Shown here: positions 8,513-23,896 of the stretch, in pieces
How the letters are laid out: every line of letters begins with the position of its first letter
Position numbering within the stretch: position 1 is the stretch's first letter
Notes under the pieces: generated by a model
What the model saw: only the letters and a program-made list of their open reading frames with translations
Databases searched by the model: none
Told to the model about the DNA's origin: nothing
Translations under genes and position numbers: made by a program
NCBI GenBank assembly: GCA_011391155.1
Contig: JAABRA010000132.1
Coordinates: 1 to 36,214 of the forward strand
Direction of reading: 5' to 3'
Source: Burkholderiales bacterium
GTDB taxonomy: Bacteria; Pseudomonadota; Gammaproteobacteria; Burkholderiales; Burkholderiaceae_C
DNA: 36,214 bases

Positions 8513-9082
8513 TCATCCCGGGTTTGGCGGGTGCATCCCCGCAGCCGGTTTGAACCCCCAGACCCGCGCCAGCAGCAGGGCGGGAAACTGACGAACGGCG
8601 TCGTTGTAAATCTTTACCGAAGCGTCAAAAGCTTCACGCGGACCCGCCACCTGATCAGCGAGTCGCTCAAACCTCGCGTTCATGCCACCAGGCAGATTGG
8701 CGTCGTGAGCATCCTCGTCGTCTGCCGTCCGTGCAGCGCTACGCCACACGTCATCCAGTACGCGTTGCGCGGCACACAGCGCAGAGACGGCCTCAGGATC
8801 GAGTGGCTGTGCGCGTGCATTGGCGAGTGAGCGGGCGTACTGGTCCCCCGCTGAACCCAGTCGGCTCCAGTACGTCGGGGAACCGTCCGATACCGCATCC
8901 GGCGTCAAGACCGATGGAAGCGACGCCTGAATCAGGGCTGGCTGCACGGACAGGACGGCGTCGAGCGCGGAAAACGCCCTTCCCACCTCGGAACGCAGAC
9001 GCACCAGCCGGTTGTACGCGCCGACCGCCCAGAACAGCAGGATCGCCGCCAGCAGGACCAGCACGAGCAGTATCGGGGTCAT
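8513..9082 (-). CDS. Divergent LemA-like membrane-anchored protein
   Basis: The 189-residue protein has one N-terminal membrane segment (~3-22, ILLVLVLLAAILLFWAVGAY) followed by an alpha-helical domain. LemA-like signposts are AYNRLVRLRSEVGRAFSALD after the membrane segment, IYNDAVRQFPALLLARVWGF near the C-terminus, and a final Pro-rich tail. It differs from classical LemA in the middle (~60-130), so I call it LemA-like only. It is the first gene of the block running to the ntrX-like gene, facing away from rpoC's terminator. LemA proteins have no agreed biochemical activity; a membrane scaffold role is often assumed. Confidence 0.72.
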   Translation of the reverse strand: MTPILLVLVLLAAILLFWAVGAYNRLVRLRSEVGRAFSALDAVLSVQPALIQASLPSVLTPDAVSDGSPTYWSRLGSAGDQYARSLANARAQPLDPEAVSALCAAQRVLDDVWRSAARTADDEDAHDANLPGGMNARFERLADQVAGPREAFDASVKIYNDAVRQFPALLLARVWGFKPAAGMHPPNPG

Positions 9083-9131
9083 CGGGTACTTCGGCCGTCA
9101 AAAAAATCGTGCATGAACCAGATCTTTAATG

Positions 9132-9169
9132 AAAAACGCCCAAAGCCAGCGTAAACTGGTCTTTGGGCG
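9132..9169 (-). terminator. Strong intrinsic terminator of the rpoBC transcript
   Basis: On the minus strand CGCCCAAAG, an unpaired A, and CCAG (9169-9156) pair with CTGG and CTTTGGGCG (9149-9137) around TTTACG. The stem has about 13 bp, and TTTTT follows at 9136-9132. It begins 21 nt after the rpoC stop and fits the end of the ribosomal/RNA polymerase cluster. Confidence 0.9.
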
Positions 9170-9189
9170 CTCATAAAAAAAGCGTCCGG

Positions 9190-13416
<4,227 letters not shown>

Positions 13417-13435
13417 GGGACTCTTTCCTTTTCAA

Positions 13436-16400
13436 TTAAGAACGTTCGAGTTCAATGTCGATGCCCAGGGAACGGATTTCCTTGACCAGCACGTTGAACG
13501 ATTCCGGCATGCCGGCCTCAATGGAGTGTTCGCCCTTGACGATGCTCTCGTACACCTTGGTACGGCCCTGCACGTCATCGGACTTCACGGTCAGCATTTC
13601 CTGCAGCACATAAGCGGCGCCGTAGGCTTCGAGCGCCCAGACTTCCATCTCGCCGAAGCGTTGTCCGCCAAACTGCGCCTTGCCGCCCAACGGCTGCTGG
13701 GTCACCAGGCTGTAGGGGCCGGTCGAACGGGCGTGCATCTTGTCGTCCACCAGGTGGTGCAGCTTCAGGAAGTGCATGTAGCCGATGGTGGTGGGGCGCT
13801 CGAAAGCGTCCCCCGTGCGGCCATCAAACAAATGTGCCTGCGTGCGTGCGGCCGTGAGGCCCTTGCGCTTGACCACTTCGTCCGGGTAAGCCAGCTTCAG
13901 CATGGCGCGGATTTCGTCTTCCGAAGCGCCATCAAACACGGGCGTTGCAAACGGCACGCCGTTGGTCAGGTTACCCGCCATCTCCAGCATTTCATCGTCA
14001 TTCAACTGAGCCAGCACTTCCTTGCGACCCGTGCCGTTGTAGAGCTCCTCCATGAACTTGCGCAGCTCGGCGACCTTGGTCTGCGCCTGCAACATGTCGC
14101 CGATACGCTGGCCGATGCCCTTGCCGGCCCAGCCCAGATGCACCTCGAGCACCTGACCCACGTTCATCCGTGAAGGCACGCCCAAGGGGTTGAGCACGAT
14201 GTCGCACGGCGTGCCGTCGGCCATGTAGGGCATGTCTTCGACGGGCACGATCTTGGACACCACGCCCTTGTTGCCGTGGCGCCCGGCCATCTTGTCGCCG
14301 GGTTGCAGCCGACGCTTGACAGCCAGATAGACCTTGACCATCTTCAGCACGCCGGAAGGCAGTTCGTCGCCTTGCGTCAGCTTCTTGCGTTTTTCTTCGA
14401 ACGCCAGGTCGAAGCTGTGGCGCGTCTGCTCCAGCGAATTCTTGATGCTTTCGAGCTGGGAAGCGACCTCGTCCTCGGCGGGCCGGATGTCAAACCAGTG
14501 GAACTTCTCGACCGAAGCCAGGTAGGCCTTGTCGATCTTGGTACCTTTGGCGAGTTTCTGCGGTCCGCCGTTGGCCACGCGACCATTGAGCAATTTCGCA
14601 ATACGGTCGAACGCATCCGCTTCCACGATCCGCAGCTGGTCGTTCAAGTCCAGACGGAAGCGCTTGAGTTCATCGTCGATGATCTGCTGGGCGCGCTTGT
14701 CGCGCGGGATGCCTTCGCGGGTGAACACCTGCACATCGATCACGGTGCCCTGCGAGCCCTGGTCCACGCGCAGCGACGTGTCCTTCACGTCGGATGCTTT
14801 CTCGCCAAAGATGGCGCGCAGCAACTTTTCTTCCGGCGTCAGCGTGGTCTCGCCTTTGGGGGTGACCTTGCCGACCAAGGTATCGCCCGGCTGGACTTCC
14901 GCACCGACATAGATGATGCCGGACTCGTCGAGGCGGTTGAGCTGCTGTTCGGACAGGTTCGGGATGTCGCGCGTGATTTCCTCGGCGCCCAGCTTGGTGT
15001 CGCGCGCCATGACGACCAGTTCCTCGATGTGGATCGAGGTATAGCGGTCTTCGGCAACCACGCGCTCGGAGATCAGGATCGAGTCTTCGAAGTTGTAGCC
15101 GTTCCAAGGCATGAATGCGATCAACATGTTCTGGCCGATGGCAATTTCGCCAAGATCGGTGGAGGCGCCGTCGGCAATGACGTCGCCCTTGGCCAGCAAG
15201 TCACCCTTTTTGACGATTGGGCGCTGGTGAATGTTGGTGTTCTGGTTGGAACGCTGGTACTTGATCAGGTTGTAGATATCAACACCGACCTCACCGGCTT
15301 GGGCTTCGTTGTCGTTCACGCGGATCACGATACGGGTGGCGTCCACATAGTCGACCAGACCCCCGCGGGTCGCCGTCACCACGGTCCCGGAGTCAACGGC
15401 CGCAACGCGTTCGATCCCGGTTCCGACCATCGGCTTTTCCGGCCGCAGCACGGGCACGGCCTGGCGCGACATGTTGGCGCCCATCAGCGCCCGGTTGGCA
15501 TCGTCATGCTCCAGGAACGGTACCAGCGAGGCCGCCACCGAAACGATCTGGGCCGGCGACACGTCCATGTACTGGACACGCTCGGCACCGACCAGAATGG
15601 ACTCCCCCTTCTCGCGGGCAGACACCAGATCACCGATCAACTTGCCTTCCTTGTCCAGCGCCGCATTGGCCTGGGCGATGACGTACTTGCCTTCTTCAAT
15701 AGCCGACAGATAGTCGATCTGATGCGTCACCTTGCCTTCGGCCACGCGGCGATAAGGCGTTTCAATGAAACCGTATTCATTCAACCGTGCGTACAGCGCC
15801 AGCGAATTGATCAGGCCGATGTTCGGGCCTTCCGGGGTCTCGATCGGACACACCCGGCCATAGTGCGTAACGTGCACGTCGCGAACCTCAAAGCCGGCAC
15901 GCTCACGGGTCAGTCCGCCCGGGCCCAGGGCTGAAACCCGACGCTTGTGCGTGATTTCGGCCAGCGGGTTGGTCTGGTCCATGAACTGGGACAGCTGCGA
16001 GGCGCCGAAAAACTCCTTGAGCGCCGCGGAAATCGGCTTGGAGTTGATCAGGTCATGCGGCATCAGCGGCTCCTGCTCGGCCTGGCCCAAACGCTCCTTG
16101 ACCGCCTTCTCGATACGGGCAAGACCGGTACGGTACTGGTTTTCAGCCAGTTCGCCGACACAGCGAACCCGGCGATTGCCCAGGTGATCGATGTCATCGA
16201 CCTCGCCCCGACCATTGCGCAGATCGACCAGGATCTTGACGACGGCCAGGATGTCTTCGTTGGTCAGCACCATGGGACCCGTGGATTCCTCGCGGCCCAT
16301 CTTGGCGTTGAACTTCATCCGGCCCACACGCGACAGATCGTAGGTGTCGGGGTTGTAGAACAGACGCTGGAACAAGGCCTGCACCGCGTCCTCGGTGGGC

Positions 16401-17548
16401 GGCTCGCCCGGGCGCATCATGCGGTAAATGGCGACACGCGCAGCGAACTCATCCACAGTTTCGTCGATGCGCAGGGTCTGCGACATGTATGCGCCCTGAT
16501 CCAGCTCGTTCGTGTAGATGCACTGAAGATCCTGAACGCCGGCGGAGCGCAGCTTCTTGAGCAGCGCCTCGGTCAATTCATCATTGGCTTTGGCAATGAT
16601 TTCGCCAGTCTCGGCGTCCACAATGCCGCGCGCGACCACCCGGCCAATCAGGAAATCTTCCGGAACGCTGATATGGGTCGTGGCGGTCTGTTCCAGTTCG
16701 CGCGTGTGGCGGGCGGTGACGCGTTTGTCCTTGGCCACGACGACCTTGCCGGACTTGTCGGTGATGTCGAATCGTGCCACTTCGCCGCGCAGACGCTCGG
16801 ACACAAATTCCATCTGCGCCCCGCTGTCCATCAACCGGAAATTGTCGTTGACGAAGAAGTTGGCAAGAATCGACTCCGGATTCAGGCCGATCGCCTTCAT
16901 CAGAATCGTCACCGGCATCTTGCGGCGGCGGTCGACCCGGAAGTACAGAATGTCCTTGGGGTCAAACTCGAAGTCGAGCCACGAGCCACGATAGGGGATG
17001 ATGCGTGCGGAGAACAGCAGTTTCCCGGAGCTGTGGGTCTTGCCCTTGTCATGCTCGAAGAACACGCCAGGCGAGCGGTGGAGCTGCGAGACAATCACGC
17101 GCTCGGTGCCATTGATGATGAAGGAGCCCTTCTCGGTCATGAGCGGGACTTCGCCCATGTAGACCTCCTGCTCCTTGACCTCCTTCACGACCTTGGACTG
17201 CGACGTCGAGGATTCCCGGTCATAGATGATCAACTGCACGCGGGCGCGCACGGCCGAGCCAAACGTCAAGCCGCGGGTCTGGCATTCACGTACGTCGAAC
17301 GCCGGCTTGGCCAGGTTGTATTCGACGAACTTCATCTCCACAAAACCGTTGTGGGAGACGATGGGGAAGGCCGCCTCGAAGGCCGCCTGCAGCCCTTCGT
17401 GGGTCCGCTTTTTGGGGCTTGCATCCGCTTGCAGGAACGCCGTATAGGCGTCCTTTTGCATCTGCAGGAGGTAAGGTACTTCCAGCACGCTCTCGCGGCT
17501 GCCGAAACTTTTGCGAATGCGCTTGCGTTCAGTGTATGAATAAGCCAT
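13436..17548 (-). CDS. rpoB: RNA polymerase beta subunit
   Basis: A complete beta subunit of 1370 residues. I start at ATG 17548 ([16 protein letters not shown], the typical N-terminus) because GGAG stands 5 nt upstream. The frame runs 37 codons further but without family similarity. The rifampicin region reads [20 protein letters not shown] followed by VSALGPGGL. The Asp, His and Ser positions that matter for rifampicin binding are retained, while the position matching E. coli Ser522 is Ala. The active-site region [17 protein letters not shown] and the C-terminal clamp segments are present. Transcription arrives from rplL through a 308-bp spacer with two hairpins. rpoC follows after 19 nt. 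Confidence 0.99.
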   Translation of the reverse strand: MAYSYTERKRIRKSFGSRESVLEVPYLLQMQKDAYTAFLQADASPKKRTHEGLQAAFEAAFPIVSHNGFVEMKFVEYNLAKPAFDVRECQTRGLTFGSAVRARVQLIIYDRESSTSQSKVVKEVKEQEVYMGEVPLMTEKGSFIINGTERVIVSQLHRSPGVFFEHDKGKTHSSGKLLFSARIIPYRGSWLDFEFDPKDILYFRVDRRRKMPVTILMKAIGLNPESILANFFVNDNFRLMDSGAQMEFVSERLRGEVARFDITDKSGKVVVAKDKRVTARHTRELEQTATTHISVPEDFLIGRVVARGIVDAETGEIIAKANDELTEALLKKLRSAGVQDLQCIYTNELDQGAYMSQTLRIDETVDEFAARVAIYRMMRPGEPPTEDAVQALFQRLFYNPDTYDLSRVGRMKFNAKMGREESTGPMVLTNEDILAVVKILVDLRNGRGEVDDIDHLGNRRVRCVGELAENQYRTGLARIEKAVKERLGQAEQEPLMPHDLINSKPISAALKEFFGASQLSQFMDQTNPLAEITHKRRVSALGPGGLTRERAGFEVRDVHVTHYGRVCPIETPEGPNIGLINSLALYARLNEYGFIETPYRRVAEGKVTHQIDYLSAIEEGKYVIAQANAALDKEGKLIGDLVSAREKGESILVGAERVQYMDVSPAQIVSVAASLVPFLEHDDANRALMGANMSRQAVPVLRPEKPMVGTGIERVAAVDSGTVVTATRGGLVDYVDATRIVIRVNDNEAQAGEVGVDIYNLIKYQRSNQNTNIHQRPIVKKGDLLAKGDVIADGASTDLGEIAIGQNMLIAFMPWNGYNFEDSILISERVVAEDRYTSIHIEELVVMARDTKLGAEEITRDIPNLSEQQLNRLDESGIIYVGAEVQPGDTLVGKVTPKGETTLTPEEKLLRAIFGEKASDVKDTSLRVDQGSQGTVIDVQVFTREGIPRDKRAQQIIDDELKRFRLDLNDQLRIVEADAFDRIAKLLNGRVANGGPQKLAKGTKIDKAYLASVEKFHWFDIRPAEDEVASQLESIKNSLEQTRHSFDLAFEEKRKKLTQGDELPSGVLKMVKVYLAVKRRLQPGDKMAGRHGNKGVVSKIVPVEDMPYMADGTPCDIVLNPLGVPSRMNVGQVLEVHLGWAGKGIGQRIGDMLQAQTKVAELRKFMEELYNGTGRKEVLAQLNDDEMLEMAGNLTNGVPFATPVFDGASEDEIRAMLKLAYPDEVVKRKGLTAARTQAHLFDGRTGDAFERPTTIGYMHFLKLHHLVDDKMHARSTGPYSLVTQQPLGGKAQFGGQRFGEMEVWALEAYGAAYVLQEMLTVKSDDVQGRTKVYESIVKGEHSIEAGMPESFNVLVKEIRSLGIDIELERS

Positions 17549-17856
17549 GGAATCTCCGGTCAAAGACATACGTCCTGGGTCTTTGGCGACTAAGGTGTCG
17601 AGCACTATTTCGTTGCGGACAGACCGAAGCTTCACTTCGGCCCGCCCCCAATGTCTCAACGGTTTCTTGGTGGCTGGCCTCTACCAACCTCTGGCGGACA
17701 GTTGCGCATTGCACGCAACCCGAACCAAGTCGCTTTCTGCAGTCGGGGTCAGAAAACACTCAAAAACAACGCCGTTGGCGATGTTTTTGGGTGCACTCTT
17801 CAAGCACCAAAGGCTGGAGGCCCTTGTGGACGCTCCAGCCTTTTGGCAAAACCCAA
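17549..17856 (-). promoter_or_regulatory. rplL-rpoB spacer with two hairpins (attenuator / processing region)
   Basis: Two inverted repeats lie soon after rplL. The first is 17846-17807, with GGCTGGAG/CTCCAGCC extended by CCAAA/TTTGG, long but without a T-run. The second is 17788-17762, AAAAACATCGCC/GGCGTTGTTTTT with one mismatch and a loop of about three bases, ending in Ts. In E. coli a partial terminator and an RNase III site between rplL and rpoB lower rpoBC expression relative to the ribosomal genes; these hairpins are the natural candidates for that here. The remaining ~210 bp up to the rpoB ribosome binding site holds no gene I can support. Confidence 0.55.
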
Positions 17857-18231
17857 TTACTTGAGTTCGACTTTCGCGCCGGCGTCTTCCAGCTTTTTCT
17901 TCGCTGCTTCGGCGTCAGCCTTGGCAAGGCCTTCCTTGACCGCCTTCGGCGCGCCATCCACCACATCCTTGGCTTCCTTGAGACCCAGGCCGGTGATTTC
18001 GCGCACGGCCTTGATGACCGACACCTTGTTGGCGCCAGCTTCGAGCAGCACCACATTGAATTCGGTCTTCTCTTCGACCACCGCAGCGGCTGCGCCACCG
18101 CCAGCGGCCGGTGCAGACATGGCCGCAGCGCTCACACCAAATTTCTCTTCGATGGCTTTCACCAGGTCGTTGAGTTCCATGACCGTCATGCTGTCGAGCG
18201 CGGTCAAAAATGCGTCTTTATCGAATGCCAT
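17857..18231 (-). CDS. rplL: 50S ribosomal protein L7/L12
   Basis: A 124-residue acidic stalk protein. The N-terminal dimerisation segment ([32 protein letters not shown], here split as read) is followed by an Ala/Gly-rich hinge (~35-52, with [10 protein letters not shown]). The globular C-terminal domain contains [20 protein letters not shown] and ends KVELK; it recruits translation factors including EF-Tu. I start at ATG 18231, with AGGA ~8 nt upstream, rather than the TTG two codons earlier. It lies 42 nt after rplJ, the usual L10-L12 pairing under common control. Confidence 0.97.
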   Translation of the reverse strand: MAFDKDAFLTALDSMTVMELNDLVKAIEEKFGVSAAAMSAPAAGGGAAAAVVEEKTEFNVVLLEAGANKVSVIKAVREITGLGLKEAKDVVDGAPKAVKEGLAKADAEAAKKKLEDAGAKVELK

Positions 18232-18273
18232 TTTCAATTCCTAACAATATTGGTTACCACATGCCGCGGGCCA

Positions 18274-18801
18274 TCAGGCCGCGACCGATTCAGCGGGCAC
18301 ATCTACTGCCACGCCGCCGCCTTTTTTCTCCGCCAGAGCGGCCAGCACACGGGCTGTACGCGAAATGGGGGATTGCATCAAGCCCAGCAACTGAGCCAGC
18401 AAAACTTCCTTGGGAGGAATGCTGGCCAACTGCTTCACGCCGTTCACATCCAGGACTTTTCCACCGAAAGCGCCACCACGAATCACCAACTTGTCGTTGG
18501 TTTTCGCGAAATCAGCCACTACTTTCGCAGCGGCAACAGCGTCTTCAGAAAAGCCATAGATCAGCGGACCGGACATCTGGTCAGCCACCACCTCAAATGC
18601 GCTACCCCCCACAGCACGGCGGGCCAGGGTGTTCTTCAACACCATCAGGCTCACACCCTTGCTGCGGGCTTCGGCGCGCAGTTTGGTCATGGCAGCGACC
18701 GTGATGCCGCGGTATTCCGCGATCACGAGCGTTTGAGCTTTAGCGGCGAGGCCGGTCACTTCTTCAATGACGGCTTGTTTCTCACTGCGATTCAGACTCA
18801 A
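18274..18801 (-). CDS. rplJ: 50S ribosomal protein L10
   Basis: A 175-residue stalk base protein that binds 23S rRNA and carries L7/L12 dimers on its C-terminal helix. Recognisable segments are [44 protein letters not shown] and GPLIYGFS. The start codon is TTG at 18801; a perfect AAGGAG stands 6 nt upstream, which decides the start. A TTG start on a strongly expressed ribosomal gene is unusual and may help set its output. The upstream 262 bp form an L10 leader candidate. Confidence 0.97.
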   Translation of the reverse strand: MSLNRSEKQAVIEEVTGLAAKAQTLVIAEYRGITVAAMTKLRAEARSKGVSLMVLKNTLARRAVGGSAFEVVADQMSGPLIYGFSEDAVAAAKVVADFAKTNDKLVIRGGAFGGKVLDVNGVKQLASIPPKEVLLAQLLGLMQSPISRTARVLAALAEKKGGGVAVDVPAESVAA

Positions 18802-19063
18802 GGTCTACTCCTTCACAATATGTGCGGTTTGGCGAACTGCCGCCCGGCACGTCTCATTGCAGCGACCAACTGTTTCGGAACGGATTCCATCTGCAGCGGG
18901 ATCGCCATCTGCGTTGGCACTGAACCGTCAGGCGAACCTTCGAGATCAACGATTAAGCACGGTTTCCCGTACGCCAACGGTCTTGGATGGCCTGCGCCGG
19001 CTTCGACACCGTCACAGCCCACCACATCGGTCGACGTTTTCACGTCCCCCGAAATTCTTGCGA
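18802..19063 (-). promoter_or_regulatory. rplA-rplJ spacer: candidate L10 (rplJL) autoregulatory leader
   Basis: The spacer is gene-free and strongly structured on the minus strand. Segments such as GGCGTACGGGAAACCGTGC (18975-18957), AGATGGCGATCCCGCTGCAG (18914-18895) and GGAATCC resemble the L10-(L12)4 binding leader of proteobacteria, where excess L10 represses translation of rplJL. A separate perfect hairpin GACGT-GAAA-ACGTC (19046-19033) lies just after rplA and lacks a T-run. The leader call rests on position and remembered motifs, not on a covariance search. Confidence 0.5.
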
Positions 19064-19759
19064 CTACGCCGAGATGGACTGGGTGTCCACGCGGACACCG
19101 ACACCCATGGTTGACGAAACCGCCACTTTGCGCAAATACACGCCCTTGCTGGTGGCCGGCTTGGCCTTGGTCAGCGCATCGATGAGCGCTGCCAGGTTGC
19201 CTTGAAGCTTGTCGGACTCGAACGAACGACGGCCAATGGTCGAATGCACAATACCGGCCTTGTCGACCCGGAATTGCACCTGACCCGCCTTGGCATTCCG
19301 CACCGCGGTGGCGACGTCGGCCGTCACGGTTCCCACCTTGGGATTGGGCATCAGGCCGCGGGGGCCCAGGATCTGGCCCAGGGTACCGACCACGCGCATG
19401 GCGTCCGGCGCAGCGATCACCACGTCGAAAGGCATGTCACCGGCCTTGACCATCGCGGCCAGATCGTCCATACCGACGATGTCGGCACCCGCCGCCTTGG
19501 CTTCCTCGGCCTTGGCGCCTTGCGCAAAAACGGCAACCCGCTTGGTTTTGCCGGTGCCGTTGGGCAACACGACAGCGCCGCGGACAACCTGATCCGATTT
19601 CTTGGCGTCAATACCAAGTTGAACGGCCACATCGATCGACTCGTCGAACTTCGCGTTGGCGAATTCCTTCACGATCCCCAGCGCATCCGCGAGCGGGTAC
19701 AGCTTGGTGCTGTCAATCTTGCCCTGCTGTGCTTTCTGCTTTTTGGTGAGCTTGGACAT
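19064..19759 (-). CDS. rplA: 50S ribosomal protein L1
   Basis: A 231-residue L1 protein, the expected length, forming the L1 stalk and helping tRNA leave the E site. Family segments include [56 protein letters not shown] and [18 protein letters not shown]. The start ATG at 19759 directly abuts the rplK stop (TAAATG), so the two are translationally coupled. In the classical model L1 represses its own operon through the rplK leader. Confidence 0.98.
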   Translation of the reverse strand: MSKLTKKQKAQQGKIDSTKLYPLADALGIVKEFANAKFDESIDVAVQLGIDAKKSDQVVRGAVVLPNGTGKTKRVAVFAQGAKAEEAKAAGADIVGMDDLAAMVKAGDMPFDVVIAAPDAMRVVGTLGQILGPRGLMPNPKVGTVTADVATAVRNAKAGQVQFRVDKAGIVHSTIGRRSFESDKLQGNLAALIDALTKAKPATSKGVYLRKVAVSSTMGVGVRVDTQSISA

Positions 19760-20191
19760 TTATACGCCCTCCACATTCACACCCATGGAACGGGCGGAAC
19801 CAGCAATGGTACGAACCGCGGCATCCAGATCGGCAGCCGTCATGTCCTTCATCTTGGTCTTGGCGATTTCCTCAAGCTGGGCGCGAGTGATCACGCCGAC
19901 CTTGTCGGCATTCGGCTTGGCAGAACCCTTGACGAGCTTGATGGCTTTCTTGATCATCGCTGTCGCCGGAGGCGTCTTGATGATGAAGGTGAAGCTCTTG
20001 TCCGCAAAAGCGGTGATCACGACCGGCAGGGGCGTGCCGGGCTCGATGCTTTGGGTCTGCGCGTTGAACGCCTTGCAGAACTCCATGATGTTCAGGCCGC
20101 GCTGACCCAGTGCCGGGCCAATCGGGGGGGACGGGTTGGCCTTGCCAGCTGGTACTTGCAGCTTGACGAAGCCGACGATTTTTTTCGCCAT
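19760..20191 (-). CDS. rplK: 50S ribosomal protein L11
   Basis: A 143-residue L11. The N-terminal domain has [20 protein letters not shown] and [20 protein letters not shown]; the C-terminal rRNA-binding domain ends with [17 protein letters not shown]. It binds the GTPase-associated centre of 23S rRNA and is needed for the RelA response. The ribosome binding site AAAGGAG stands 8 nt before the ATG at 20191. Gene order nusG-rplK-rplA is standard. Confidence 0.98.
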   Translation of the reverse strand: MAKKIVGFVKLQVPAGKANPSPPIGPALGQRGLNIMEFCKAFNAQTQSIEPGTPLPVVITAFADKSFTFIIKTPPATAMIKKAIKLVKGSAKPNADKVGVITRAQLEEIAKTKMKDMTAADLDAAVRTIAGSARSMGVNVEGV

Positions 20192-20301
20192 ACTTTTCTC
20201 CTTTCGGGTGCAAGCGCCTCAGACTTGGCAGAGGCTCCCCGACATTAACGACTCATCAACCGACATCCGCACCGAGTCGCAAGGCGCGGATGAAAACCGC
20301 T
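20192..20301 (-). promoter_or_regulatory. rplK leader with a GC hairpin, candidate L1-responsive site
   Basis: The 110-bp nusG-rplK spacer contains, on the minus strand, GCCTC (20235-20231) pairing with GAGGC (20220-20216) around a 10-nt loop, preceded by GGGGA. In proteobacteria L1 binds the rplK leader, which mimics its 23S rRNA site. This hairpin is a candidate by position only. Confidence 0.3.
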
Positions 20302-20879
<578 letters not shown>

Positions 20880-20880
<1 letters not shown>

Positions 20881-21266
20881 TATTTTTTCCACCCCAGAAT
20901 CAGGTCGTAGAACACCCATTCAAGCGTCTTGTCAGTCAGCCAGAGAAACAGCGCCATGACCACGACAAAGCCAAATACGTAAAGCGTCATCTGGATGGCC
21001 TCCTTGCGGGAGGGCCAGACCACCTTCTTGACCTCACGCCAGGCATCTCGCCCGAACGCAACGAGTTGTTTGCCGGTTTCGGACGCAAAAAACACCACCA
21101 CAGCCGCGCCCAGACCCGCGAGCAGGCCACCCCACTGGGCAACGGAACCCTGCTTGGCAAGCAGGTAGTACGCCGCCAGAGCAGCCACGACCAGCGCCAC
21201 CGCGGCAGCGAGCTTGGCTTTGTCAGCCGTGGTGTTGACGGTGTCCACTTGTTGTGAAGAGGCCAT
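20880..21266 (-). CDS. secE: Preprotein translocase subunit SecE
   Basis: A 128-residue inner-membrane protein of the three-helix SecE type. Hydrophobic segments lie at about 20-38, 44-62 and 95-115. The conserved amphipathic element between them reads [15 protein letters not shown], the hallmark of the family. It stabilises SecY in the translocon. I start at ATG 21266; an in-frame TTG three codons earlier has no added support. The stop overlaps the nusG ATG by one base. Confidence 0.96.
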
Positions 21267-21304
21267 TTTTGGCAAATCCTGCGCTTTTCAGCTTTTGAGT
21301 CAAG

Positions 21305-21348
21305 GCGTCCTATGAGACGCTGAAGCCCGCCAGGACTCTGGCGGGCTT
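21305..21348 (-). other. Tandem hairpins between tRNA-Trp and secE
   Basis: Two adjacent perfect stems: AAGCCCGCCAG/CTGGCGGGCTT (11 bp, 21348-21323, 4-nt loop) and GCGTC/GACGC (21320-21305, 6-nt loop). Neither has a T-run on the minus strand, so they are more likely RNA processing or stability elements that separate the tRNA from the secE mRNA than a true terminator. Confidence 0.5.
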
Positions 21349-21366
21349 TGAGGGCCACGGATCAGG

Positions 21367-21442
21367 TGGCAGGGGCAGTAGGAATCGAACCTACAACCTT
21401 CGGTTTTGGAGACCGACGCTCTGCCAATTGAGCTATACCCCT
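21367..21442 (-). tRNA. tRNA-Trp (anticodon CCA)
   Basis: A 76-nt cloverleaf: acceptor AGGGGTA/TGCCCCT, D arm AGCTCAATTGGCAGAGC, anticodon stem TCGGT/ACCGA with loop CTCCAAA, T arm TGTAGGTTCGATTCCTAC, discriminator G and encoded CCA. It sits 8 nt after the tuf stop, so it must be cut out of the tuf-secE transcript. Confidence 0.97.
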
Positions 21443-21450
21443 ACGATAAA

Positions 21451-22641
<1,191 letters not shown>

Positions 22642-22703
22642 TTTTTCGGCTCCGAAAAAAACAAAAAACAACGGGAATGCGAACCGGTCGCACACCCCAA
22701 AAC

Positions 22704-22778
22704 TGGTGCCCTTGGCGGGAATCGGACCCGCGACCTCTCCCTTACCAAGGGAGTGCTCTGCCACTGAGCCACAAGGGC
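22704..22778 (-). tRNA. tRNA-Thr (anticodon GGT)
   Basis: A 75-nt cloverleaf: acceptor GCCCTTG/CAAGGGC, D arm GGCTCAGTGGCAGAGC, anticodon stem CTCCC/GGGAG with loop TTGGTAA, T loop GGGTCCGATTCCC, discriminator A and encoded CCA. It lies immediately upstream of tuf, with a 62-nt A/T-rich spacer that holds the tuf ribosome binding site. Confidence 0.97.
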
Positions 22779-22818
22779 AATAAACTCGTCAAATAACCAC
22801 AGGCTGACGAACCGAAGC

Positions 22819-22892
22819 TGGAGCGGGAGACGGGAATCGAACCCGCGTCATTAGCTTGGAAGGCTAGGGTTCTACCATTGAACTACTCCCGC
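22819..22892 (-). tRNA. tRNA-Gly (anticodon TCC)
   Basis: A 74-nt cloverleaf: acceptor GCGGGAG/CTCCCGC, D arm AGTTCAATGGTAGAAC, anticodon stem CTAGC/GCTAG around the loop CTTCCAA with anticodon TCC, T loop GGGTTCGATTCCC, U discriminator and encoded CCA. It corresponds to glyT of the E. coli tufB cluster and is a different isoacceptor from the Gly tRNA at 3331. Confidence 0.96.
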
Positions 22893-22988
22893 ATTGATTC
22901 CATGGCAGCGCCACTACGCCCTGCCCTGGTCCTACGCGGAAACCTTTTTCCCAAACACTCTAGCTCGTCTGCACTGCCAAAAAACTGC

Positions 22989-23074
22989 TGGTGGAGGAGG
23001 CTGGATTCGAACCAGCGTAGGCGTAAGCCAACAGATTTACAGTCTGCCCCCTTTAGCCACTCGGGCACCCCTCC
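22989..23074 (-). tRNA. tRNA-Tyr (anticodon GTA)
   Basis: An 86-nt class II tRNA with a long variable arm. The acceptor is GGAGGGG/CTCCTCC with one G-U pair, the anticodon region is CAGACTGTAAATCTG (GTA), the T arm GCTGGTTCGAATCCAGC, and CCA is encoded. It is the first gene of the tRNA-tuf cluster and corresponds to tyrU. Confidence 0.97.
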
Positions 23075-23088
23075 TCAGCGAACCGTCG

Positions 23089-23118
23089 ATTATGCCAGCA
23101 TTTCCCGCCCTTTTGCAA
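23089..23118 (-). promoter_or_regulatory. Sigma-70 promoter of the tRNA-Tyr/tuf cluster
   Basis: On the minus strand TTGCAA (23118-23113) is followed after 18 nt by CATAAT (23094-23089), with a TG one base before the -10. Initiation about 7 nt downstream would leave a leader of under ten bases before tRNA-Tyr. It is the only good promoter I see upstream of the first tRNA and probably drives the tRNA-tuf part. Confidence 0.65.
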
Positions 23119-23134
23119 CAAGGCCCGCAAACTC

Positions 23135-23896
23135 TTACCAATGCAGCGGCGCCAGACCCCGTTCCGCCAGGAACGCATTGGCATCGCGGAAATGGTTGCA
23201 GCCGATAAAGGGCAGCGGCGCCCGGGAGGCCGACAGCGGTGACGGGTGGTTGGCCACCAGCACCCGGTGCTGGCGGCGCCGGGTGGAGGCCTCGATCAAG
23301 CTGCGTTTTTGCTGCGCGTGGGCGCCCCACAGCATGAAAACCACCGGCCGATCCATCTGCGCGACGGCGGTGATGAGGGCATCGGTCAGCGTTTCCCAGC
23401 CCTGGTGGACGTGGCAGGCCGGCTGTCCGGCCTCGACCGTCAGACTGGTATTGAGCAGCAGGACGCCCTGCCGCGCCCAACGCACCAGGGAACCATCGCC
23501 GGGCGCCGGCACATCAAGGTCGCGGCGCAACTCCTTGAAGATGTTGCGCAGGCTGGGCGGCACTTTTTGCCCTGCCGCCACGGAAAAGGCCAACCCCTCG
23601 GCCTGGCCGGGCCCGTGATAGGGGTCTTGACCCACGATCACCACGCGCACCTCGGCCAGCGGGGTCAGTTCCAGGGCGCGCAGGGGGTGCGGCGGATAGA
23701 CCACCGCACCCGCGTCCAGACGCGCCTGGACGAACGCGCCCAGCCGTTGGCCGGTCTCACTGCGGTAGAAGCCATTGACCAGCGCCTGCCAGTCATCGGC
23801 CACCGGCCAGGCTTGAGGATTCCACGCCGTCAGCCTGGAAGGGACGTCGGCCGCGACCACGACGGAATGTGGCCACAACGCCGTGTGCCCCATCAT
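23135..23896 (-). CDS. ung: Uracil-DNA glycosylase (family 1)
   Basis: A 253-residue base-excision repair enzyme that removes uracil from DNA. The water-activating loop VVIVGQDPYHGPGQAEGLAF is at ~84-103 with the catalytic Asp in GQDPYH. LLNTSLTVEAG is the uracil-binding segment, and ANHPSPLSASR (~216) is the DNA-intercalation loop with its catalytic His. Two ATG codons stand in tandem at 23896 and 23893; GAGG lies 5 nt before the first. The 55-bp gap to trpC is filled entirely by a dispersed repeat that supplies this ribosome binding site. The gene ends the trp transcription unit, 60 nt before tRNA-Tyr, and no clear terminator separates them. Confidence 0.96.
   Translation of the reverse strand: MMGHTALWPHSVVVAADVPSRLTAWNPQAWPVADDWQALVNGFYRSETGQRLGAFVQARLDAGAVVYPPHPLRALELTPLAEVRVVIVGQDPYHGPGQAEGLAFSVAAGQKVPPSLRNIFKELRRDLDVPAPGDGSLVRWARQGVLLLNTSLTVEAGQPACHVHQGWETLTDALITAVAQMDRPVVFMLWGAHAQQKRSLIEASTRRRQHRVLVANHPSPLSASRAPLPFIGCNHFRDANAFLAERGLAPLHW

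Noticed and set aside
14276-17539. Long forward-strand open frames opposite rpoB
   Set aside because: Same reason: antisense to rpoB, no ribosome binding sites, no recognisable family.
19033-19046. Hairpin GACGT-GAAA-ACGTC after rplA as a terminator
   Set aside because: The stem is only 5 bp and no T-run follows; transcription must continue to rplJ.
22642-22764. N-terminal extension of EF-Tu
   Set aside because: It would translate tRNA-Thr sequence; the ATG at 22641 gives the exact 396-residue protein.
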